Shown one piece after another: positions 1 through 13,000 of a stretch of 64,000 nucleotides of DNA. This DNA is from Pipra filicauda. Its lineage: Eukaryota > Chordata > Aves > Passeriformes > Pipridae. Positions within the stretch are counted from its first letter, which is position 1. Every line of letters begins with the position of its first letter. The notes below the pieces were generated by a model. The model saw only the letters and a program-made list of their open reading frames with translations, was not told the origin of the DNA and made no database searches. The position numbers and the translations under genes were made by a program. Location of the stretch: assembly GCF_003945595.2 (NCBI RefSeq), contig NW_024104421.1:8990001-9054000 (forward strand), read 5' to 3'.

Positions 1-936
1 GTAAAGAAGTCTTCTGGCATCTCTGTCTTGTAGAAATCTTGCAAACCTAGAATATTTTCCGTTGGGAAGGCAAGGTCCTATGAACTGTGTACTTGATCCA
101 CAGGAAATCTTTAGTACAAAGACAGGAATACTGGCAGGTTTACTTTCTTTGCTGGAGTAATTCCAGTTTTACTCTTCCCAGTCCTAAGATCTTTATGATT
201 TAGCTCCAGACTCTGAAATTAAAATTTATATGTAGAATTAATATTACTGAATGTGTGTCAAGTGTATTGGATTGTTATCTTTCACTTTTCTCAACAACTG
301 CTAGGATTTTTGTTCTGACTGTTACCTTAAGATTTCAGGGGTTGTACTCCAAGGTATACTGCTTTTGACACATCTCTTGTTTTCATTGTTTTGTAGCATA
401 TAAAAATATGTAGAACTTTCAGAATGATAGAAGCCTTGTAATCATTTTTCCTAAGATTTGAATATACATTATTTGCATCTCTGAAAATAGATATAATACT
501 GAAGTCAACTTTTACATGCTTATCTTAAAATTATTCTTGGGTCATAGACAGCCTTCAATATAAGAGTAGTTTTTGTGAGGCCAGCATGAGTGTTTAAACA
601 GCATCAACAGCAAGAGTTCTATACCCTGTTTTAATAAGTTTTTTTCTAAGCTTTCAAAGGGCTAATATAAATATCAAATTCACTGGGTCATTTTAACTTT
701 GGCTTATATTTTCTTTTTTTAATACTACTGAACTATTTAAGTATTGATCTTGCAAATATTTTTCGTGAGATGTCCAAAACTTTTCATTGAGGCATTCTAT
801 TGATTTCAGATAAGTTATTTCTGCTATCAGCCAGCTGTTATACACTGTTTGCAAAACTGTGGGAGAGGCCCACTTCAACATGTGTACAGTTCATGTATGT
901 CTACAGTTTCATATTTCTGAATATTTCTCCTAATAG
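1..936 (+). other. PARPBP intron (3' part), no other feature seen
   Basis: AT-rich sequence upstream of the first recognisable exon. It ends in the acceptor ctcctaatag. No exon for the preceding PARPBP residues and no clear repeat was found here. Confidence 0.7.
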
Positions 937-1091
937 ATGGCAACATCTTTTATCCGAACCATAGAACTTGGAGGAAGAGACTGTGCATCTTCTTTATATG
1001 ATCCTTTAAGAGCCCACGTAAAGGGGCTCTCCAGCTTTGTTACTTTTATTGACAAGCTGCAAGAAATTGTTGGTGAAATCTTAAATCCCAG
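937..1091 (+). CDS. PARPBP: PARPBP internal exon (first in window)
   Basis: 155 nt, starting in phase 0 and ending two bases into a codon. The translation begins [15 protein letters not shown] and continues through [13 protein letters not shown] and [15 protein letters not shown]. This matches the human PARPBP stretch around [13 protein letters not shown] and the FIDKLDEILGEI helix. The acceptor is ctcctaatag and the donor is AG|gtaata. The ATG at 937 is an internal codon (Val in human), not a start. Confidence 0.95.
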
Positions 1092-4000
1092 GTAATAGGT
1101 TTTCTGTTATATTTTTGTCTTGTTGAACACCTCTTATTCTTGTGCATGTGTTCCAACAAGAAGGAACAAAAGAAAATCAAATAATGTACTTATTAAATAA
1201 TTCAGAGTAAGTGAAAATTAAACCTTGTTTTAAAATATAACTAATTGAAAAACAATTGGGGTAAAATTATGACTTTTTGAAGGGTTTTTTTTGTATTAGA
1301 TTTTTGTCAAATCTATGTATGTATGGTGAATTGGTTAGTTCCCTAGTTGTAAATGAGCTTACAAAGATTTCTATCTTGTGAGTCTGGTAAGTACATAAAC
1401 TGACATGTGCTTTACTTCTTGATAGTTAATGACTTCCTTTTTGTCATTTCATTCTTTTTACTCTTATGTAAAGGAGTCTTTATTGCTGCTAAAAAATGAC
1501 AGTGTTGGTTATTTAGCCTTTCTTTTTTTCTTTATTTTAGCTACATAAGTGAAGCATATGAATAATTTCTTAGGAAGGCTCTGCTGGAGTAGCTAATTTT
1601 GAATGTTTTTGAAGAACTGAAGTTAGTCTTTTGGGCAGGCTTATAAATGTATGATTAATTAGAGAAGTGTAAATGTAACACAGGAATTTGAATTGATAAG
1701 TGCTGGCATTGCTACAGACAGAAGTGCTATTTTCTTAAGCTTTATAGAAATTAGTAATTTTTTTCATTTACAATCAGTAATTTTTCCATACAAAACTTTA
1801 GCAAATCAGCTGTAATAGTTCTGTCCTTGATACTAACGACTCTTTTTTTAGTTTGAATTGAATCTAATCCTCACAGCAGAAAAAAAAAATGTTATAAGCA
1901 AAAACATAAGCGTTATTTAAGTTTCTGTTCAGTTTATATTGAATGTAGAAGCAGAAGTATTTCTGAAGTTGTTTTGCAGTTTTTTTCTTACTTTTTTATT
2001 CTGCTTCTTTGTTCTTTCATTTCAACATTCTGGATCCCAAAGATGTACTGTCTGTGCTGGTGATTAAAGAAAACTCTTAGCTCAATGTATACTATATGCT
2101 TTTTTCTTTATTTAAATCATATCTGACACTGTACATTGATTAAAAAATGAGAAATGGAAAAACATTTATGTGCATGAACTTACTTTTTACGATGGAAAGA
2201 CCACATTATCAGGTATACACAGTTCAGAAAAGTATAACATAAAATGCTACATCTTGTTAATTACTCCTCTATTTAAAAGGGAGAATGCTTAAATGTGACA
2301 AAAATCAGAGTGGTATAGTTGCTGGGAATTATCAGTTTCTAATTGCACGAATTCTCTAGAGCTTGGAAATTCTTTTTGGCGTTGAGATATTTATTCTGTA
2401 GCTTTCCATGCTGTACCTGCTATCCCATTTATTCTGGGATATAAAACTTGTTAAATTCAGATTCTGGTGTGCTCATGTTGAGTGAATACATACAGGTATC
2501 ACTGGTGGTCTCCCTGAGTGGAAGCTGATGGTACTGTGGTGTTTCTAGTATCTCTCTATATGGGCTTTATAACCTCTCAACGTAAAATACTAATGTTGTC
2601 TTTATATATGTAGCTATATAGTAGCTCGGTGCTTATAGAAATATACCAACCAGTTAACTGTCTTTGAAAGAATCTTCATTACTATGCAGATGTTCTCCGA
2701 TATTATAGATCTAGTATGTACAGCTTAGAAACAGTGAGGGTCACAGCATTGGTCAACAAAAAGATGTTTTTGAGTGTTTGGTATGTCACATAAAGGAAGA
2801 CTGTCTGTGTGTCCTGCCTGTGATACGGCAGTTGTTGTGAATTTCAGAGGATGCAGTTTTACACAAGAAATTTGTAAAACTCCTGGAAACTAAAGAGCAG
2901 AGTTAAAAAAGCAGCAATGCAACAGAAGTTTCAATTGCTTTGTCTTTAGAAGCCTGCTGAGAAACCCAGGAGCAAACTGGACAACCTGTCTGCTGCGCTG
3001 CTGCTTCTCTGATGCAGAGATTAGCAAACCTGCAATAACCAGGTGTCTGTATTTGCTATGTCACTAGAAAACTGAAGTATTTTTGGTTGTTTACTTAATG
3101 ATTGGAAGTCTGTTATTTCAGTTTTGTCTTGATACAGTGGAGATGTTATGAAACTTGTACCTGCACAATTTACAAAGTAGCTAAAAAAGTGCTGGGACAT
3201 GGAGGGACACATGCTGAAAAATGTTTTCTTCATCTGCTTCAATCAAGTCCTTTGCTTTGGAAATCTGGAAACCAAACTGAAGATGCTGGACAGTGGTGGG
3301 ATGTGCTCAAGGATATCCTGAACATAGTGGGAGATATTGTGCAACCAAGTAACTCCTAATATGTGGAGAATTAAAAAAATGTGTTTCTCATCTCCCCATC
3401 ATTCAACTAAGAACGTGAACAGTAGATGAGATGAAGGAAGGAAAATCTGTCAAACAGAGTGGAAATTTAACGAAATTATGATGATTTGTTTCAACTGTGG
3501 CACTCCTGATAGCAGGAGAAATGGAAAGACAAAATGAACTTTGGCAGTTTCAAGGTGCGTTCACTGAGCAGAACGAACATTCTCACAAATCTCTGGCATA
3601 CTGAAATAGTTCAAGTTTGCCTCTCCTCGTTCTCCAGATGTCTAAGATTAGAAGAAATCACTAATCTTTCAAGAATCAGTAACATGAACGTTCCTTAACA
3701 TTTAAGGATGCTATAAAACTTGTAATGCTAAAACTGTTTATAGATACTGTACATATAAGACTTGGACAATGTTTATACAGTAAATGGAGAGCTTGGATGT
3801 TCTTCTTTGTGCCTGCTTCTTGTCAAGGAACATATCAACAATGTATTTGTCGGTGAAGCGGATGACTATTATACACCTTAGGGTCTGAAAACTCTTGTTG
3901 GTACGAATGAAAAAATGCAGTACTAATTAATCATTCTGGAAATTCTTTTCTTTAAGGCCAAAAGAACTTAATATATTTCTGGAGTGACTTTTTTCAAGCT

Positions 4001-7000
4001 CGGTAAAAGTGTGACTTAAAACTGAACGATGGGAAGTCTTTTGCCATATTGGGTGCTGCACTTGATGGTTCGTATAGGGGAGGTGTGCATATACATATAT
4101 ATACTGGTTTCATGGAGTAGGAAAGTTGGGAGATTGGCAGCACACCTTCTCCTAGGAGATGGGCCCTGCCCTCGGTGCAGGCGGTGACCACTGGGTGTCA
4201 CCATCGCCCAGCTCACATCGGAGCTGGTTCGAGCTCCCCGTGTTGTTTCACTCAATCCATTGGAGCGACAGCGGAGCTTCGGAGCGGGTTTGCAATTCGG
4301 GTCCCTGAGCAGCCTCCTGCAGCCGGTTATAGCAGTTATACAGCTCACCTTGATCATGTGGATTAGTGCATTCAGCTTTCCCTTGACAGGGAAAAATGCT
4401 ATTTCTTGTATGTTGCCTTTGTGAAACTGTGATTGCATCTGGAGATGAAGTATTTTGGGAGAGACAGCATATTGTACTTTATCTGGGCTTGTGCTGAATT
4501 TTTGAGTTAATTGGACAGCTTTCACGCAGCACTGGAGTTTTGTGGTCTAAAGTTACTGGAAAGTTGTGTGAGTGTACGCAAAACATTGTATATAGGATTC
4601 CTTAAACTTAGAATCATAGAGTAATTCAGGTTGGAAGGAACATCGGGAAGTTTTTGGTCCAACATCTCACTCAAACCAGGGTTAATTATGGGGTCAGCTC
4701 AGGTTAATCAGGGCTTTATTCAGTCAAGCTTTGTGCAGACTCAATCCTTGGAGGTTTTCAATCTCCCTCTTGGCATCCTGTTCCACTGCTTGTGTCCTCA
4801 TGGTGAAAAGTTGTGGATTTTCTTTCTTATATAGAGTTGGGACCTCTCTTGTTTCAATTTATGTCTATTGTCTCTTTTCACTAACTGTCAACATGAGGAG
4901 GCTGCCTCTGTCTTCTTGGTTGCCACCTTGTAGTTATTGGAAAGCTGTCAGTAAATCCTCTCAAAGCCTTCTCTTCTCCAGACTGAACAAGCTGTTCCCT
5001 TAGCTGCTTCTCACAGGGCATGTCTCCCTGACCATCTTGGCAGCCCTCTGCTGAACTCCATCCAGTTTATCAGTGTCTTTCCTGGACTGGGGGCCCAGAA
5101 CTGGATGCAGTATTCTAAATTTGGTCCAACGAGTGCTGATTAGAGAGGGATAATCACATTCCTCAGACTACTGGCTACGCTACTGTTAATGCAGCCAAGG
5201 ATACTGTAGGCCTTCTTTGCTGCCAAGGCATACTCCTGGCTCAGGGCTAGCTTGCTGAACATGCACCAAGACTCCCAGGTTCTTTTACATAGAGCTGCTC
5301 CCCAGCCTGTATCATTGCAAGGGATTATTCCTTTCCAAGACTTTGCATGTGTTGTTAAATTTCGTATGGTTCCTGTCAGCCTGTTCCTTTTGTCTGTTTA
5401 GGTATCTTTGCGTGGCAGCTCTGCCCTCAAGCATATTGACAGTTCCATCCAATTTGGTATCATCTGCAAACTTCATAAGCATGTATTTTTTTATCATCGA
5501 GTCACTGCCAAAGACAACAGAAAAAAGCAGGTTTCACGATTGGCCCCTATGGTACTCCATTTTTACTGGCCTCCAGATAAAGTGCAACATGTTTACTACC
5601 TTCTGAACTCGATCATCTAACCAGTTTTTTCCTTATGTAATTGTCCACCCAACCAGACTGTCTTTTTTTTTTTTTTTTTTTTTTTTTGCAATGATTTGCT
5701 TCTCTCTCTTTGTCAGGGACCTCCCCTGGTCACCATGACTTTTCAAAGATGGTATTATAGAGTGGTCTTATGAGTGCGTTTGCCAGTTCTATTAATGTTC
5801 TTGAATGCAGTCCATTTGGTTCTATGCGCTTGTATGTACTCAGTACTGGCAAGTAAAGCCTGATTTGATCTTTATCCACTGCTGACAATTCTTTTCTGAA
5901 AGCGTTCTCTAATCAGGGGCCTGGAAGACCATCTTGGTGAAGACTGAGGCAAAGAAAGCACAGAGTCCCTCCATTTCATCTGTGTCCGCACTGTTGGACT
6001 GTGCCTTTCAACAAAGGTTCCTCATTGTCTTTGTTCAGTAGGTGAAGCTCCTTTAACATTCCTTGTGATTCTCAACTCCAGCTGAGCTTTAATTTTCCTG
6101 ACAACAAACCTAGATGCCCAGGCAATGTTTCTAGATAGTTTGTAACCCATCCCTTCTTCACCATCCTGTGTGAAACTCTTTTGCATTCAAACTGTCATCA
6201 GTTCACTGTTTGAGCCAAGCTGGTCTACCAATATTTCTACATATTTCCCTAAGCATTGTGATGGACTGTTCTTGTGCTTGTAGTATTATTTTTGTATAAT
6301 ATAATTAATGTTATTATAAGTAATAACATCAAATTTCCTGAGCTCCTTTACCTTTTATAACTTTCTCACATGGGATTTCATGGCTGCTTATCAAGAATCT
6401 TGTTCTGGGAAGAATACTTGTTTAGTTTTACAGTAACTTTATCACCAGACTTAAGTAGCATAGCTTGGTATGGAGAATATGAAGAGTCTCTCCAGTTTCT
6501 TCCACCAAACTAAAGGAGAAATTTTAACCAATACAGCAAAATCAGCAGCAGCAGCAACAGAATTCTTTTTTGCTGTGTTTTTATTGTGGATCTAATGCTC
6601 TGCAAAACTCCAAAGGGTCTAAGGTAGAGTCTTCACCTAGTATAAACTTCTGTAGGGTTTAAGAAATTAGAGTAATAATGCAGGCATCCATTGTTCGAGG
6701 TGGAATTTTTATATAAATTCCATCAAAACACTGTAAGTATTTTGATATAGTTATTTTTTATTTTGCAGATGTATTCAATATCTAGATAAGTTCCCTGATA
6801 TGATTTTATTGTTGAAATTTTGAAATCTAAATTAACATGAACTACTAATTTTCTTAATTTATTCCTATAACATAACTAGAAAAAACCACATTAGAGTTGC
6901 TTTAAAGGCACAGCTCCTGCTCTGTTAGGAGCATTTGTATTTTGTACCGTTTCCTATATAAATTTTGTCCCACTCTTCTACCCAGGTAAATGAAGCCCTA

Positions 7001-10000
7001 GCTGACATCTGCTGCTTTGTGTCTGAGAATGGAATTACTGCTGCTCTCTTTCTATAGGTCTAAATTAAAAAAATTAGATAACTGTTCAGTTCTTATCAAG
7101 TTCTAAGACATCTTATAAATCCATAACAAAGAAAAAAGGCTGTGATCTCCACCCCACCCCGTGATCACTAAGTGTTTGTGATCTGTTGTAAGATATTTGT
7201 TCCTGCTGCCTAAGTCAGATAGCTATATATTTATCATCTCTTTTTTACCTCTGTTGAAGTTGAAATGAATGAATTAAAATGTTGACCTTAGTGTAATAGA
7301 ATATTTATATATTCTTTTCTGTTCTTGGAATAGGCTTGAGGAGTCTGTTCTGCTTTTTATCGGGTTTTGAGTATTGTCCATTTTCCTCAACTTTTTTTTT
7401 TCTTTATACTACTTTAGTCTTTTCCACAAAAGATCTATTTTTAGAAAATAAATAAAAGTGCTCTTAATCATATTAATTTTTCATACTAAGACCTCAGTTC
7501 TGTAAGAAGAGTTCTTGCCAATGCCATTTAGATTTTTGGTAAGGAGAGGAACTTGTTTAAGTGTAATCTCAGTAGGAACCAAATAGACAAAGCATGCTCT
7601 TAGTTTCTTATAAATTAGTTACCTCTACATAAAAAAAAGATGGTTTGCTAAGGAAAAGGAGGTGGAAATAGTCAGAGCTGGGACTGAGATGATATAAGGT
7701 GAGAAGGGTTCAAGTGGACACAAGATCTGAGAATATTTTTAGTAGAAGCAACCAGTGACAGAAGATATGATTTGTCTGATGCCTAGTTAACAGGTAGAGT
7801 TTTACATTGTACTATTTTTTTAAACTCTCTTTAGAAACACTGGTTCAAATAAGGTATTTTTAGCATATGATTCATTTTATCTACTTGTAGACATCTGTTT
7901 TTCTCTAGCTACAAGATAGGTGAGCTGAATCCCACCTGAAATGTCTACTCTTTTAGTGCTGGTTAAAGCTGAAAAAGTTAAGTTATTCCTTCTGTCAGTT
8001 GATCTAAAATGTTTGTGAATTTTTTAATTGAAAAAAAAAAGTTAATTCAACGTTGTAAAACTAAGCATTTAGTGGCTGCTAGTGAAGTCTTAGTTCAGTG
8101 GCCTGAGATGTACACATTAACATAGTCTTTAATTGTGCAATCACATGCTTTTCCCTCATCCACCCACCCAGCAGTCCTGGCTGTTGTGGATAAGAAAAAA
8201 AGAGTGTGAATTTAGACTGTGTAATGGAAGAAGGTAGTGTTTGACCCTTTCCAGCTGGTGAGGCAAATGAAGAATAACGATTATCTTAATTAACTGTGCA
8301 GGTGCCCAGTGCTAGTTGTATAATAATAGTTTTTCTTCCAACATACATACATGTATATATATATTAAATGTGTGGAAATGATAAGATGTAGATAAGGTCA
8401 ATATATCTGTAGACAGAAAGAATTGAACCTAGTTTTCACAGGGAATTTCAGTCAATCCTTTCACCTGCTTGTTTGTCTTGGAGTTCTAGGTTCACTGCAG
8501 TATTTATGGAACAGATACTCCTCATTTAATACAATACTTTTCTCTTTTGAGGATATTATTTTGAAAAGTGCAAGTTTAGGATTGAGGAAAATAGAGCAGT
8601 TTGGCAAGAAGCATCAGGAGACTTGGCTACAATTCCTATGTGCACCTCTGAAACACAACTCTTCTTCAACAGTGCTTTCTTCTTACCTCTGGACAGCTTG
8701 CAGTGGATTTTATTTTCCTCCCTTTGAACTTTTCATTCTTTTGTGGTTAAATTGAATTGTGGGGTTTGGAGCAGTGGTGCAACAGCATCTATTTTATTTT
8801 TTTTTTTAAACTATCCTTTCTAAGATCTGGATGGGTCTTGACTTGTGGACAGAGAGACTTGACATAGTGACTTTTCTTTTGGCCAAGTGCTTACATTGTG
8901 CTTAAATTTCTGCAAAGCGTAAATTTTTCTGCTTAATGAAGCCTGCAAATCTGATGTGAATTGAATAATCTTTAATCTGTAAAAGTGTGGAATTGCTGAG
9001 AATTGTGGGGAAATACTTGGATTTTACCCAGAAAAAAGAAAAAAAAAAGAGAAGTTTCATGTTAACTTCAGGTTTTCTAAGTTATTTGCAGGAGTCTTGT
9101 TCAGCCAGAATAAGCCAAAACAGTAAAGTCCCTGGCTCAGTTCCCTCCATGTATTTTAACTGGAAACAATATAAACAAACTATTTTTCCTCTGACTCAAT
9201 TCTTATTCTTACCGAGTTCTGCCCAATTATTTTATATTTTATATGAATGTAGACATGCAGAGTTTCATGTGGTGGAGGTTCTCCCAACTATAATTCTAAA
9301 ATTCGTCTTCAGAATTTAATGTTTGCAAAATATACCTTTCTTTGAATTTGCAAAGTAATCTTTTAGGGTAATTCGGCAGGAGTGTGAAGGACAGCAGTAA
9401 GCACAGAGGAAGTCGAAAATAAGTCATCAGGTCACTCTTGGCTGTGTGACCTGGAGTAATAAAGCCATTGCTTTGGGTTTTTGACAGAACTGTGATTTGC
9501 AGCGTTATAGATGTATCTCAAAATTCTATTGTAAGTGCCAGTAGCAGCGCAAGAGTTCAAGGTCTGTGAGTAAATATGGAGTTGTTTTGGACCGTCCATA
9601 GTATGGTTAAATCTGTGGTGTCTGAGATATATTGATGTTTGGTTACAGTCCACATGCTGCATTTCTGCTTTGATCTGGATTATAAACCTGACTAATCAAA
9701 AAAAAAAAAGCTTTTGGGAAGAGATACGTTCTGATGCAGGAGAGTTGAGTGGTTCTTGTAACACCTTATTTTCTTTGCCCAAGCTCAAGCAACGATAAAA
9801 CATACTTAATGTTTTGTGTAGATAATGGGCAAAGTTATTAAGCTTTTAACTCAGGGGGGTTTATTCTGTCTTTCACAAAGTCTTAATTAGTTAAGACACA
9901 TTTGCTGAAGAAAGAGATTATCAGAGTGTGCCTTTATAGCAAACAGTGATGTTCACGTGGTCTAATTGCTATCTATTTAAATAGAATTGAAAGCAGATTG

Positions 10001-13000
10001 GAATTTTGAAGCACCTTCACAAAGCACAAAAGACTCAGAAATTTAATAGGGTATTAAATGGGAATGCATGTTTGAGTGAAAAATGTTGTTTACTCTTAAC
10101 AGTTTATGAGGAAAACAGTAACTGTAGGTTTAAAGAATGTACTTTTCTTTGAACTTTTAAGGAGAAGTTAGTTTTGTGTTGCAGCTCAAAGTATTATTAA
10201 ATGCTGAATTCATTACCTTTCCTTATAATCTTTGGGTTTTTTTATTTTTTAGCAAACTATTATGTTGGACAATACTTCTACACTGCTGTTTGATTTAAAA
10301 GATCAAAGCTGCTCTCTTTGATTAACTGTGAAGACTGGCTATGTTCAACATTAATAGGTATACTAAAGTGTTGCCAAGATTAATGTGGAGATGACCCTGT
10401 GCCTATTTTCAGAATCGCAGGGGGGCGAATTCTGTCAACAGTGAAGATGCATTTGATAAAAGGCCGAAGCAATGGGGATCCTTTCTGTCAGGCAGTAGAG
10501 GAAGTTGTACAAGATTTGGATTTGAAGATTAAAAATATTATCGATTCACAACAGGAAATCTTGACTGCTAGCACTACTGGAGTCAGTCCAACACGGGTAA
10601 TGGGACTTCTTTTGTTCTTTTTACTATTTAGCTTTTATAAGAAAGCAAATGTCTTTCGCCTGTTTTGTTCTTTTTCATTTTTAAAGGAATATCTATAATC
10701 TTTTCCTAACAGTACAGAGTAGTGTCATTTCCTCTACACTGTGGTTTTAAACTTGTTAAAAGACTTACACTTCAGGATTACACTGCGGATTTTGAATAGC
10801 GGATTTGCTTAAACTAAATTTCTTACCTCAAAATTGTAAATAAAATACTCTCCAAAACTTAATTTACTTGTGCAGTTATTATAGATGTGTTGGGTTTGCC
10901 ACTAATTGAAAGGCAGTAAATCTCTAACAAATTTCCAGACAAAAGAATCTCATGAAAGTAGAATTAAGATTTGAGAACATATATCAGTAATTTTTGATTA
11001 AAATACACAGGTTTAATTAGTTCAGCATCAAGTATTTCAAAGTGTTTCATATTTAAAATAAGGTTAAATATGAAAAAGGTCTAAAACATGGTGAAATGTG
11101 GAGCGGGAGTGGAATAAAAATAAAAACCTCAAGCATTTAATGTATAAGTTTTTTCTTTTTTGGTGTTTCAAGACACTGATGAAACTATTAATGATTTTAA
11201 TCATTTTAATGATTTTAATAATTTTAGTAATGGAAGTAATCAGGATATTTAAAATTCTGTAAGACAAGTATAGAGAGCACAATAAAGGAGTCTGGGAAGA
11301 ACGGGTGGAGGGGTCCTATTCTGATTAATTGGTGATAAATTACATTAATTTGAAAAAGTCAAGTCTGTTTTGCCCATGATGGTAATTGGTAAGTGAATAA
11401 CCTGTCCTCATCTCCACCCCTTGAGCTTTTTTTCACGATGTTTTCCTGTTTTGTTTAGGAGGAGGAAGGATAGAGCAGCTTGGCAAGCAACTGGCAGCTA
11501 GTCAGGGTCAACTCACCACAGTCCTTTCTGGTGCCCAGTGTGGGCCTGAGGAATTAGAGATAAGGACAGTAGTTGAGAGAGGTAATGGGCAAAATGTGGA
11601 CTGAACACCGATAGAGAACAGTGTAAATGTGAGGAATTTTTTTTTGTGTAATTGTGAAGGGATGAGGGGTAGAGTGTTTGTAAATTGTTTCCCTTTGTCA
11701 GTGTCGTGTTTATGTTGTTTTGGTTTTGGTGTAGGAAATTCTTTTTGTTGATGTGAATGAAGTCTTGTGAAGATTTGTGATGAAGGTATATTTTAATGAT
11801 TATTCTTAAACGTGGTTCATAGAGACGAGGGGTGGAAAAGGGAGATTAGACAAATGTTAAGACGGTGATATCAAGTGGCATATTTTAGGGAGCTTGGCGT
11901 GGAAGAACATTTTACTAAACATATAGAGCAGTAGGTTACATTTTGTAATGAAAAAAGAAAGCAAAATTGAAAAAGTCCCATAAGATTTCCAAATTAATTA
12001 GAGCTCTATTAAAAAAATAGAGCATCTGTACTGTTCCATAAGGATCTCAGGACAGCAAAGATTAATGCTTTGTGCTGACTTTTACATAGAACTTGGGCTT
12101 TTTGTTTTGATTTTCACTTAACAAAGAAACCCCCAAACCCCGATGCTCTATTTTTTCAGGAAAAATTATTATATTCAGAGTAAGTTCTGGTTTTGATAGG
12201 ATGTTATGTTTTTTCACATGTAAGAGATTGAATTATTTCTTTGAGTGCAAATTTAAAATATGATCTTAACTGCAGAGGTGAAAATTACGCCTCCACTAGC
12301 TCCTGGGAAGGCTGCTTCCTCATAAAATGTACCTGAAAAGAGTTACTTTGTTAGAAAAATGTTTGCTTTTCTCCTGGCAGTGGCAGTTTTCTTCCATCAT
12401 TGCTCAGTTTTCCTGCAAATACCTGTTTTATAAGAATCTAGAGCTCCAGGAAAAGTTATTACTTTATGCAGCAGGAAACAGTACTTCATGTTGAAGCCTG
12501 CACGAGTGGCTAATAGGAATTATGATTAATTTCTTCCTAAGAAAATTACTACTGTAAATGGAATCTGGCTGGTGTTTCTGGAACTAACTAGAATAATCTG
12601 AAGTAGCCAATGGTCATTACCCTTGAAAGACTGAGCAACTATTTTATTTAAAAAATAATTTGATTCATGATTTTAAGTTTACTTATTAACAAGGTTTTTT
12701 TATTAAAGGGATTATTGTCTTACCCAGAGTTCTTATTGTGCCTTGGACAATAGGATTTTTGCCCATGCTTAGTTCAATGAGGCACTGTTGTTGTAGTACT
12801 TGAGATTTCTGAAGGTTATTTTTTGGTAGTTAGGAGGTCATGTTATTTTCTAAAGATTATTTTTTCCTTTGTGTGTTATCAGTCAAAATTATTCCAAATT
12901 TGTACTTTTGTCATTAAGACAAGTTTACCATGACACATGTGACATTCAATAAAAATCTATGTTGTGGTGATGTAATGACTGAAGAGGTTCAGAATAAATT

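Larger units (their letters stand above)
1092..10412 (+). other. PARPBP intron, 9.3 kb, with CR1 insertion
   Basis: Intron between the first two exons in the window. It holds a possible alternative terminal exon (3122-3359), a CpG-dense patch (4172-4325) and a long antisense CR1 fragment (4609-6240). From about 6240 to the acceptor at 10412 it is AT-rich, with short simple runs such as a CAG run near 6545 and a TA run near 8350. No gene was recognised in that part. Confidence 0.8.

Noticed and set aside
937..939. ATG at the first base of a PARPBP exon as a possible translation start
   Set aside because: It follows a good splice acceptor and aligns with an internal residue of PARPBP (Val in human), so it is an internal codon.
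4016..4525. 169-codon antisense open frame, the longest in the window
   Set aside because: The composition is what a GC-richer patch flanked by AT-rich DNA would give. No domain, signal peptide, promoter or splice context was seen. Kept only as part of the CpG patch observation.
10597..10698. Continuation of the PARPBP frame past 10596
   Set aside because: A GT donor at 10597, loss of similarity to PARPBP and correct phase with the next exon show that this is intron.
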